A DNA stretch of 64,000 nt from Rusavskia elegans (lineage: Eukaryota; Ascomycota; Lecanoromycetes; Teloschistales; Teloschistaceae), in contig SAUG01000109.1 in the NCBI GenBank assembly GCA_011316305.1, forward strand, positions 62,001 through 126,000, given 5' to 3'. The notes beneath the pieces were generated by a model. The model was not told the origin of the DNA and made no database searches. It saw nothing but the letters and a program-made list of their open reading frames with translations. Within the stretch, counting starts at the first letter, position 1. The number at the start of each line of letters is the position of its first letter. A program made the translations under genes and the position numbers. This document shows, in pieces, positions 37,196 through 47,056 of this stretch.

Positions 37196-37399
37196 GTATT
37201 TTACGTTTTATATTCTATTTTTGACTTTCTACTACTATAATTATATTACTTCCGCCTATAAATTTAGCTTTTTTATAAAAAATTTCTAAAATTATTTAGA
37301 TATTTCTAAAATCTAAATTAGCTAATTTATCTAAACTATAAATATCTTTAATATCTAGTATCTTTTTAATTTCTAAACTTTAACTATTTTATCTAAAAT

Positions 37400-40300
37400 C
37401 TTAACTACTTTATTTAAAGGCCTCTATAGTAGTCTAGTCTATATCTATATTTTATCTACTAACTAGTTTCTTTTATAATAAACTTTCCGAACTTCTTAAA
37501 ACTATATAAAAATATACTAAAAAGTAAAGCTATATAATTTCTAGCCGACGTTTTAAAAAAGACTATAACGGAATCTTCTTTAAAATAGACCTTTACTACG
37601 CCCGTAGTACCGGCGGTAATAAAGTCTATAAAGATAAAGGTTATAGGATTCGACGTAGTAGCTCTATAATTAAATACGATTATTTTTTCGTCGGCTTTAT
37701 AATGAAATACTAAAAGGTTCTAGAATAATAATTTATTTTTAAAAAAGATTTTTATTATTATTAGGCTTCTAAGTTTATAGATCTAAAGATCTACCGAATA
37801 GATATTATAACCGTAGAAATCAAGGAAATAATTAAAAAGGTAGACGAAAAAGATTATAAAACGAGTTATATCTATACAATATTAAAAAAGGTAGTAGTAA
37901 AATAGAGTAAAGAAATAGTAATTATAAAAAAAGATATTAAAATACAAAAGTAAATTTACGTTAGAATAGTCTCGGTTATTATACTACTATTAAATAGCTT
38001 TTAATAGATTTTAAAAAAGATATTTAGTTCTATATATACGTAGTCGATATCGATAGCTATATTATATACCTCTTTTTTATATATTTTGGAATAATCGAAT
38101 TTTTTAGATAATTTTAGAAAGTCTTTCTCCTGGATTTTATATATAAAACTAATAAATATAGTCTACTCTTTTTATATATTAGGGGATTAAATAATCTATA
38201 CGGTATATTCTTCGTTAGATATATTGTTTTTTTTAACGAGATATAGATAGACTTTAAATAGTTCTTCGAAGTAATAAAGAAACTTTTTATCGACTATAAT
38301 ATCTCTAGTCCTAAAATTTAGATAACCGATAAAAATATAGCGTTCGCTAATACTATCGGGACCCTATTTCTCCGCGTTATATAGCTAATTTATAAATAGT
38401 ATATTAAAAAAAATCTAGAAGTTTGTATAAAGAAGTATTTAAAAAAATGAATAGTTATTAAAAAATCTAATAAAACCGACGGAAACCTAGTAGAATATAA
38501 TAGAAGCTATTTTAAAAAATAGAATAATATATAGAAATTAGTTACCGATACTTCTATAGTAGAGGTTTTTAAAAACGTCTAGATTATCTTAGAACTAGTC
38601 TATAATTATAAAAGACTAAAGGAATTTCCGGGACTTATTAAATATATTAGAAAAATCTGGATACCGTTTAAAAAAAACTTTATTAAATATTATACGGATC
38701 TCCTACAATATTAGAATATAGTAGTAACGAATACTATTAAAACTATCTATCGTAGGCTAAAAGACCGATTAAAATCTTTCTAAAACGATCTTTCTAGCGT
38801 CGTATATATTATTATAGGCCTAATTAACGATTCTATTATAATATTTCTCTAAAATTTCGAGGCTATAAAGAATAGTATCTAAATATAATATAAAATCTTA
38901 TTACTCCGATATCTTCGACCCTAGATATCTCTATATATCGTAAAAAAGATCTTCGAGTAATAGGAGGCAGTCTTCGATTACCGCTATAGGCGTAAACGCT
39001 TTTCTAGACTATATAAAGAAGCTTTTAGATATATAATAAGACCTTTTTATTATAATAAAATGAATAATATAATTAAATATAATAACGGCGATTTCGACTC
39101 GCTCTAGTTTTATAAAAAAGATATCTCGCGTTATTAGTAGTTCTATTTTCCGGTAAAAATACGCCGGAAGCTATAGGGCGATAATAAAAATAATAAAGAT
39201 AATATATATTCTAAAAGGCCTCTAGTTCTATACCGCCGAGACATTTTTCCGCTCTTTTAATTTCTAGAGCGCTTTACTCTATCCTTTCTATTATCTATAT
39301 ATATAAGTCGATCTCTAAATCTTATTCCTCCTCTACGTAAACTAGCGGTTAAGCTAGCTATAAAGGAAAGACCTAAAAAAAAGAAAAATAGAATTAAATA
39401 AAACCTTTTCCTAGAAAAATATATAGAGAAGAATTAATAAAAAGAGGCAGCGTAGAGGGAAAAAAAAGATAGTAGCGAGGAAAAAGAAACTACTAATAGT
39501 AGATAAAATAGCAGAAGTAGTAGTTTAGACTATAATAAAAAGGTAGAAAAGATATAAGTAGTTACTAATAAAAAGGCAGATAAGATTCGGTAGAAGGCTC
39601 TCGAAAAGACCGCCCCGAAAAGGAAGAAGCCCGCGGTTAAAAACGAGCCTTTATATTAGATAATAGATATTTATCGGAAAGATAGAGAGAAGATACGGTA
39701 GAAATATATATAAAAGATAAAAGCTAAAGCGAATATAAAAAGGAAAACTTCTATTCTAAAAGATCTTTCTTCTAATAATTCTATTTTCTAGCGGCGCTGG
39801 CCGCGATACTATTAATTTAACGAAGATTCCGATAACTAGATCCTAGAATTTATACCTTTTTCTAATAATCTTCTAAAGCCTAACTTCCTACCGTTTAATA
39901 CTATTATCTAGAAAATTATTTAATATAAATAAAACCGGCGCTTTCGGGTAAAAATAACTACGATAGCTATAGTAGTAAAAATAATAGTAGCGAAACTTTA
40001 TCCAGATAATAGCCTTCTATTAGAAAATAAAGTATTTAAAGTAGAATTATATACGCGCGAGGATATAGAATATATAGTATTAAGGGAAAAAATAGTAGAA
40101 AAGAAAAAATAGTAGTAGGCGCCGATTTCTATTACTAGTTATTATTTTCCTCGTAAATAAAAAAAGATAACTCTATCTATACTATCTATATAGATATTCT
40201 TCTTTTCCTTCTAACTAGATAACTTCTAAATTATCTAGATAGGTCGCGTTTATAGATAATAGGCGCTAGAAGAGTAGATATTCTATAATAAATAGTCTCT
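37400..40300 (+). pseudogene. MULE transposase relic
   Basis: The plus-strand frame around 38,060-38,980 reads the region after the catalytic core of MULE transposases. LKDRLKSF.NDLSSVVY (~38,755-38,805) with IIGLINDSII (~38,810-38,840) and FL.NFEAIKN correspond to the family's RAEGAH/LK segment. ISSRRFKKDYNG...IDLYY near 37,540-37,600 fits the N-terminal DNA-binding part. The tail from ~39,000 to 40,300 is a lysine-rich low-complexity region, as in many fungal MULEs. Stops are frequent and the gene is dead. Confidence 0.65.
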
Positions 40301-40732
40301 ATTCGACAAAAAGATAGTAGTAGTAAGTAGTAGAAAGGACTCGAGTAGTAGAAAAAACCTCTAACCGTAGATATTATTCTATAGACTTCTACGTAATTTA
40401 ATTAACTCTATTTAAACGTTTAAACGAGGTCTAAACTAAATAAATTAATTATTAAATAAATATACTAATTAGAATATCGATAAATAAAGTAAATAGGCGG
40501 ATATAAAGGGGGAGGTCCTATAGTACGGAGTTAAATACGGAGTTTCTATAGAGCTAGCTCTATCTAAAAGGTATCTCTACTAACTTTTAGTAGTAAAATA
40601 TTTTCTACGATCGAGATAAACGAGGTTTAGAAAATACTATATACCTAGTTTTTATTATATATACTAGCTTTATCTCGGTCAAATAGTATATATATATAGT
40701 TAAAATATTTAAAAATTTTAGCTCTAAAGTAT

Positions 40733-41141
40733 TGTAACGTCCCTGTATATCAGAAGGCGTTACGTTCGAGCCTAGCTACAGCCGTAGACGTAGTCCGAGC
40801 TATTAAATAGTAAGGGAGTCCTAGTATAAATTATTATAACTAATCCTATATAGCCGTAGAAGTACGGTTACGATATTATAAGGTATCTTTATTACGAGAT
40901 AATTAAAAAGAAAATAGTAGAGACGTATTTAATAATTATATTAATAACTAACAAGAGAAACTATCTATAGAAATAGAGAGCGATATATATAATAAAAGTA
41001 GCTATAAAAGCCGATAAATAGCCGTCTACTAAAAATTCTATCCGGAAGAGCGGCTATATCGGCTATAGACAGCTATAGATAATTAGGCTCGTTTATTTAA
41101 CTAATTTTTCTATAGAATTCTATAGGATTGTAGATATAATA
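40733..41141 (-). repeat. 3' LTR of X1
   Basis: 409 bp in minus orientation; on the plus strand it begins TGTAACGTCCCTG with an intact TG terminus. The chromodomain relic starts within ~30 bp of its inner edge. Confidence 0.87.
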
Positions 41142-41159
41142 CGGTCCCTTCTATATTAC

Positions 41160-44100
41160 TTTCCTAAAATTTCTTAAAGTTTTTTAGACGTATTTAAAAT
41201 ATTTTCTAGGTTCCTATATATTTTTCTTATCTAGAAACCTTTTCTATTTTACTAGGAATTCGTCTGTTTCTTTCTTTTTATTTAAAATCTTCTTAATTTT
41301 ATATTCTTCGCGTTTCTAATAGTACTAATATTTTATTAATAGGATACGTTCTAGTACTTTCTTTAATAATCTAATATAGAATTTTAGAAAAATTCCTATT
41401 ATCGGAAGTTTTAGATATACTATTATTTTTCGGATATTCTAGACTTCGAAAGCTTCTATATATAGCTTATTAAGCTTCCGGTCCGTTAAATTCTTTATTA
41501 AAAGTAATATTTTATCTCCTTTATTAATATCGTAGTATTTTTTTATTTTATTTTATTTCTATTTAACTTTTTCTTTTACTATTTAGATTTTTATTTTTAC
41601 TTTATCCTAGTTATTTTCTATTTTACTTACGAAGAATTATACCGCTAGGGTTTTTGTATTAGAGTATACTTTTCTTCGAATACTTTTACTATAGAATAAT
41701 TTATTAGGCGTTATTCTAATTGTTATATCCACGATTCTATAGAGGTTCCCTGGAAGATTGGTCAGGCAAGCGAGCCTAATTATCTATAGCCGCTTTTAGC
41801 CGCTATAGCCGTCCCTTCTAACGGGACTCTTAGTAGATAACTACTAGTCGGCCTTTACGGCTACTTTTACTATATATATCGTTTATTACTTCTATAGATA
41901 GTTTCTTTCGTTAGTCGTTAATATAATTATTAAATACGTTTCTACTATTCTTTTTTTAATTACCTTATAATAAAAATACTTTATAATATTATAACCGTAC
42001 CTCTATAGATATATAGGATTAGTTATAATAACCTACGCTAGGATTCCTTTACTATTTAGTAGTTCGGACTACGTCCACGGCTATAGCTAGGCTCGAGCGC
42101 AACGCCTTCTGATAATAGAGACGTTATACTAATATCCTCGTTATATAATAAACTAATTACTATCTAAACTATCGGAAAAAGTTAAATCTAATCTTTTCTT
42201 TCGTCTAAATAATAAATTCTAAAGTATACTTCTAACGTCTAATTTATTTTTTCTATTTATTTATCGGTTTATAGATAAAATAATATTAATATTATTTATT
42301 CTATACCTACTGCTTGCGTTAAACCTTTTATAAAATTTAAGATAAATAATTTATCTCTATCTAAAATAATTTTTTTTATAATTTTATTTTCGCAAAATAC
42401 TGTCCGTAGTAATAAAAAGGCTAGCTATTCTATAGTTATTGTTATTTTATATAGTATAAACCTTATATATTTCGTAAATCTATTAATAATCGTTGTTATT
42501 ATATTATATAAAATTTATATATATAGATTAACTGATTCTAGTAATTCTATAATAAAGTCTAATACGATTTATTATTAGGGTATATCCGATATCTATATCG
42601 GCTAATATTTTTCTACCGGTTTCTAGCGACTTTTTTTTACTATTATATAATCCGGATAGTTTCGGATAAATTCTTCTATATATTTTTTTAATACTAGTAT
42701 ATTAGTTTTTTTTTAAATTCTTTTTAGTATTTTAGTAATATTTTAGTATCCGGCTATCCTAGGATTATATACTTATCGAATTATTTCGTTAATTTCTTTT
42801 AAAACTTTTACTTTTTTAAAAATATCTTCTATTTTTTTTAATAAAGGTCTGGATATCTTTTCTACAGCTTTATAATCTGTTTTTCTATTTAAGGTATCTA
42901 TAACCGTATTATCTATATCTTTAATATATTTTATTTCGAAATTATAGTAGATTATTTCTTCTGCCTATTTTATTTACCGTTAATTTAGTTCCTTATCTAT
43001 TAATAGTAATAATAAACTCTTATAGTTAGTATATACTATTATTTTATATTCCGTTCTATTCGTATATATTTTCTAATATATAAGATTTACTATAATTACT
43101 AATATTTTCTTATCTATTATAATATAATTAACTTCTGCTAGTATTAATTTCCTAGAATAATATCCAAGTGGTTTTCTATTCTAGAAAATATATAACTTTA
43201 TTATTCGATCCGAAGCGTCTATATAAAAGACGATCTATTTTTTCGGGTCGAAAATTATTAAAGTTTTTTCGGATATAAAACTTTATTTAATTTTTTTAAA
43301 CGCTTCGTTTTAGATATATATCTATTAGAAGGGCGCGTTATTCCGAAATAAATCTATAAATAAAATAGTTTTTTTTATATATCCTCCTATTATATTCTAG
43401 TAAAACCTTATAAATTCTAAAAAACTCTAAATATCTTTTTTATTTTTAGATACTAGCTATTCCTATATTATTTATAATTTATTTACCTTTATAATAATAT
43501 TTTCTAGCCGAATTATATATCCGAAAAATATAATTTCCTATTTATAGAATTCCGATTTTTTTTTCTTTAATTCTAAAGTTATATTTTCGGAATCTCTATA
43601 GTATTTTATAAATATATTATATATATTTTTCTTTTATTTCCGATAAAATTAGTATATTATCTATATAGACTATAATAAAAATATCTAGATAGTTATATAA
43701 TACTTTATTAACTATATATTATAGAGTCGCCGGTACGTTTATTAATCTAAAAAATATAACTAAGTATTTAAAAAGACTATACTTTATTCTAAATATAGTT
43801 TTCTATTTATTTCTAGCTTTAATCTATAGTAAATTAAAAGTATCTTTTAAATTAAATTTTATAAAAAACTTAGCTCTTTTAATCTTATTCTTTAAATTTA
43901 TTAAAAGTAGAAAAGGATATTTATCTTTTTATATTACCGTGTTAAGTTTTCTAAAATTAATATATAGTTAAAAATTACTATTTTTTTTTAAATAAATATA
44001 ATCGGTTATTCTATTTTTAATTTAGAGTATTATATATATCCTCTTTTAAAATTATAGTTAATATATTATTTTAATACTTTTAATTATTTATTATTTAAAC

Positions 44101-44700
44101 TATAGATTAGCCTAGCTTTTAGCTTTTCCGGGTTTATTATAATAATTTCGTAATCTTCCTAAATATAAATTAGTAAAGGTAGTTTTTTTTCCGGTTCCTT
44201 TAATATATTCTAGAATTTTTTAAAAAATTATAGAATTTTATTTATAGTAGCTAATTTCTTTTTAGTCTATTATTTCTAAGTAAAGATTTTATATATTTTC
44301 TATATCTCGGCTATCCTTTTAGATATATTAAAAAGATAGTTTCCTATTTTTATTTATATCGTTTTTTATACGATTTCTAGATTCTATAATATAAGCTATA
44401 GAATACCTAAATAGATATCTCTTTATATTTTTATAATATCGAAAATAATCCTTTCTTTATATCTAATATTTTATATCTATAGGAATTTAGTCTAATATTC
44501 GATTCTAATAAACCCTATTTTATTAATAGTTTCTATAAAGTAAAATTCTATTTTTTTAATTAAAAGGATATTAAATCTTTTTATATATTCTTCTAATATA
44601 TTATTCTAAATAGTTCCTAAATCTATTAAAGCTTCTATAAGTTATCTAAATAACGTTAGTTAGATAAAAATCCGGTTTTTATCTATCTTCCGGAATTATT
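41160..44700 (-). pseudogene. pol relic of chromovirus X1
   Basis: Reading right to left on the minus strand: protease-like start near 44,690, linker PEKLKARLIYSLNN.ELKVL (~44,070-44,140), RT (FKYLVIFFRLINVPATLQYI then YNYLDIFIIVYIDNILI, ~43,655-43,770), RNase H (IFDPKK.IVFYIDASDRI, ~43,195-43,255), and integrase. The integrase C-terminus (LPIIGIFLKFYIRLLKKV, ~41,345-41,420) and a chromodomain (DEFLVK.KRF) lie beyond the solo LTR. This is a textbook chromovirus order. Stops replace Gln and Trp. Confidence 0.82.
41721..42128 (+). repeat. Solo LTR of the X family
   Basis: 408 bp, starting TGTTATATCCACG with intact TG, flanked by the perfect 5-bp duplication CTAAT (41716-41720 and 42129-42133). 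It sits in opposite orientation inside the integrase of X1. A lone LTR with its own TSD shows insertion followed by LTR-LTR recombination. Confidence 0.93.
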
Positions 44701-44704
44701 AAAA

Positions 44705-45113
44705 TATAACGTTTCTATATATTAGAAGGCGTTATATTCGAGTCTAGCTATAGCTATAGATATAGTCCGAGCTATTAAATAGTAAAAGAATCCTAGTATA
44801 GATTATTATAACTAATCCTATATAGCCGTAGAGGTATAGTTACGATATTATAAGGTATTTTTATTATAAGATAATTTAGAAGAGAATAGTAGAGATATAT
44901 TTAATAATTATATTAATAACTAATAGGAGAAACTATCTATAGGAATAGAGAACGATATATATAGTAAAAATAGCTATAAAAGCCGATAAATAGCCGTCTA
45001 CTAAGAATCCTATCCGGAAGGACGGCTATATCGGCTATAGGCGGCTATAGATAATCAGATTCGTTTATTTAATTAATTCTTTTATAGAACTCTGTGGAAT
45101 CGTGGACGTAATA
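44705..45113 (-). repeat. 5' LTR of X1
   Basis: 409 bp in minus orientation, beginning (plus strand) TATAACGTTTC and ending GTGGACGTAATA, so both termini carry TG/CA-to-TA changes. Confidence 0.87.
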
Positions 45114-45296
45114 AATATATATAAATAGTATATAATATAAAATTAAAAGAAATAGTTAAAGAAAAAATGTTTCGATAAAAGTATTTATAATATACGAGGT
45201 AAATTCTAATTCTAAAATATAGTATGGATTTATTATATCGCGTGGTATAGAACTATCCCGTGCCTGTTTTTATGGAATCGTGGACGTAATAAAAAA

Positions 45297-45490
45297 AATA
45301 TATCTATATAATAGTTAATTACATTACTAAATAAATTTAAATTGAAATTTTATAAAAAGAATCGTTATTTACGTTAATTAAATTGAGATATAAACTCTGT
45401 TACCGTATATTCAATACTGATATACCAACGTTTGATTTGCTTATCGAACCACTGGTTTATCGGGTACCAAAACCAAAATCAAATTAATTA
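45297..45490 (-). repeat. Unidentified repeat, copy 2 (first ~190 bp)
   Basis: In inverse orientation it matches the first ~180 bp of the repeat at 19579-20560, including TTTTGGTTTTGGTACCCG and a following block around CCAGTGGTTCG. The insertion of Z at 45291 ends it. CA and TG are better preserved here than in the surroundings. Confidence 0.6.
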
Positions 45491-46876
45491 AATAATAGTA
45501 GATTAAAATCTTTTTTAAAATTCTAGTAACTTTTAGTTTAGACTATTTTAATCGAAACGATAATAATTTAAACCGATATAAATATTTCTATAATTTATAA
45601 AAAAACTATTAAAAAGTCCCTTAAATATATTACTAGATCTATTTTCGTTATTACCGTTATAAAAATCGTTATTTTCAGAAATATCTAGAATATTACTAAA
45701 ACTAACGCCTTTTTTAAAAATATTATTTTCTATAGCAGATATGATATTAAATTAAACTATAAATAAATTATTTAAAAAAAATTCTATAATAGAATTTCTA
45801 ATTTATATAAATTTGAAAAAAGACCGTATTTTTATTATATATTATTATTTACTCTATATTAGTACCGATTTAAAAATAAAAAAAATATTTTAATTAAAAG
45901 TTTATATTCGAATTTAGAAAATTTTATTTATAAAAATAGATAAAATCGGTTTAAAAAAACTTTAATAATAAAGTAAAAATTAGATCGTTTATAGTCTAAG
46001 AAGTTATTACTACTAATATAAACTTCTAAACTAATTTTCTATAATTATAGAAAAATGATAGAAAAATGAAATATTTATATATATAAATATTTCTATATTA
46101 TATCTATATCCGTTTCTATATCCGCTTTTATAATTAGCGACCGAATTAGTTAATATCCGAATTTATATATAACTATAAAATCCAAATTTATATTTTTTAA
46201 CTTTTTAACCCGTTTATATAATTTAACATCTTGACTACTATAATATTTTATTAAATAAATTTATTATTATCCCGAAATATCAGTTCTAGATAGTCGGTTT
46301 AAATTTTATCCACTATATTTTTAATAATCTATTATTACTTTCTATATTAACGATTAAATTTAAATATAATTCCGTTTATAGATTGATTTAAAAACTAGAT
46401 TATAGATTTACTAGAATAGATATTATTTAACGGAAATCTAATAGAAAAACTTTTATTAATAATATTTATATTATAACTAATTTAGTAATTTGAGTTAATT
46501 AGTTTTAATTATCTTTTTAATAAATTTTTAAAATTAAAAATCTAAAGGAAATAGAGAAAATTATTAATATAAAAATTATAAAGAAAAAATCTAAAAAAAT
46601 AATTAAAATAAAATAGATTTTCTATTTTGAAATAGTTTTAGATTATATAGAAATAGAAAATAAAATATATAATTTATTAAAGTTTTTTATTAATAGTTAT
46701 AGTAGTTTCCGTTTTATAAAACCGGATAATAAATATACTAGTTTTAAATAATATTAAAAAAAAATCGGAAATCTAATAGTTATATATTTTTTTATCTAAC
46801 CGAATATTATATTCGCTTTCTAATACTTTTTTAGTAATCCCGCGAAATATTACTAATAAGCTCTAAAGAACCTTCT
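45491..46876. other. AT-rich margin of the transposon block
   Basis: No gene. About 1.4 kb of RIP-altered DNA, including the candidate 5' LTR of V (46040-46270). The last ~600 bp are unassigned. Normal base composition begins at ~46,876, and the carboxylesterase stop codon is ~180 bp further on. Confidence 0.6.
46040..46270 (-). repeat. Candidate 5' LTR of V
   Basis: It aligns with 6410-7050 (MITE removed) over ~220 bp. The two repeats are direct and ~39 kb apart because of nested insertions. Ends are not fixed by a TSD. Confidence 0.45.
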
Positions 46877-47056
46877 ATGATATGCCAAGACTCATGGAGT
46901 CGAAAGCGTTTTGCAAGAGCTTTCAACAATGTCACGTTTTACCAGAAGCTTCATTATCTATGGTGCGGCCACTCGTCATGTATTATCGGAGCTACCTCTA
47001 CTCTTTGCCTTTTTGCCAGGGTTCATATACTTCAGATGGTCCATCTCCCCATGTTT

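Larger units (their letters stand above)
40733..45113 (-). mobile_element. LTR element X1, pol with chromodomain but no gag
   Basis: LTRs of 409 bp (40733-41141 as 3', 44705-45113 as 5') flank a minus-strand protease, RT, RNase H, integrase and chromodomain order. TSD AGTAT (40728-40732) and AATAT (45114-45118) differ by G-to-A. Gag sequence is missing between the 5' LTR and the protease-RT region. A solo LTR of the same family (41721-42128) is inserted in the integrase. Without it X1 is ~4.0 kb. Its LTRs belong to the same family as those of X2 and Z. Confidence 0.87.
33779..45264 (+). mobile_element. Mutator-like DNA transposon (MULE) carrying X1 and X2
   Basis: Terminal inverted repeats of 38 bp (33779-33816 and 45227-45264) match at 36 positions and begin GGCACGGGATAG. 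Flanking LTR sequence carries a degraded ~9-bp duplication (ATATCTGTA and GTTTTTATG), in the MULE range of 8-10 bp. Between nested elements X2 (33848-37195) and X1 (40733-45113), the remaining ~3.5 kb (37201-40727) holds a MULE transposase relic on the plus strand. The native element is ~3.8 kb. Confidence 0.8.
30596..45291 (-). mobile_element. X-family LTR element Z, split by a SINE and a MULE
   Basis: A minus-strand member of the 409-bp-LTR family. Its 5' LTR is in two pieces (45265-45291 and 33388-33778) because a MULE is inserted in it. Gag-protease sequence follows at 33,387-30,670 and aligns with X2. Only the last ~68 bp of the 3' LTR remain (30596-30664), joined to internal sequence by a deletion. 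Flanks are AAAAA on both sides (30591-30595, 45292-45296), a possible but low-complexity TSD. Confidence 0.75.
6410..46270 (-). mobile_element. Probable Ty3/gypsy element V, the outermost host of the nest
   Basis: A minus-strand gypsy pol relic (RNase H ~11,440-11,760, integrase ~9,880-10,900) lies between two direct repeats of ~220 bp, at 6410-7050 (interrupted by a MITE) and 46040-46270. Removing nested elements W (13855-30174), Z (30596-45291) and three MITEs leaves roughly 7.5 kb, a normal gypsy length. The outer boundaries and the role of the direct repeats as LTRs are inferred; I found no convincing 5-bp duplication. Confidence 0.45.

Noticed and set aside
33388..45113. Long terminal inverted repeats of ~400 bp, as in foldback elements
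   Set aside because: Copies alternate in orientation and look like inverted repeats, but exact TSDs (GTATT, CTAAT, AGTAT/AATAT) show they are LTRs of separate nested elements and a solo LTR.
1..46875. CRISPR-like or bacterial repeat array
   Set aside because: The tandem repeats seen (41-bp LTR units) lack spacers, and the context is eukaryotic retroelements.
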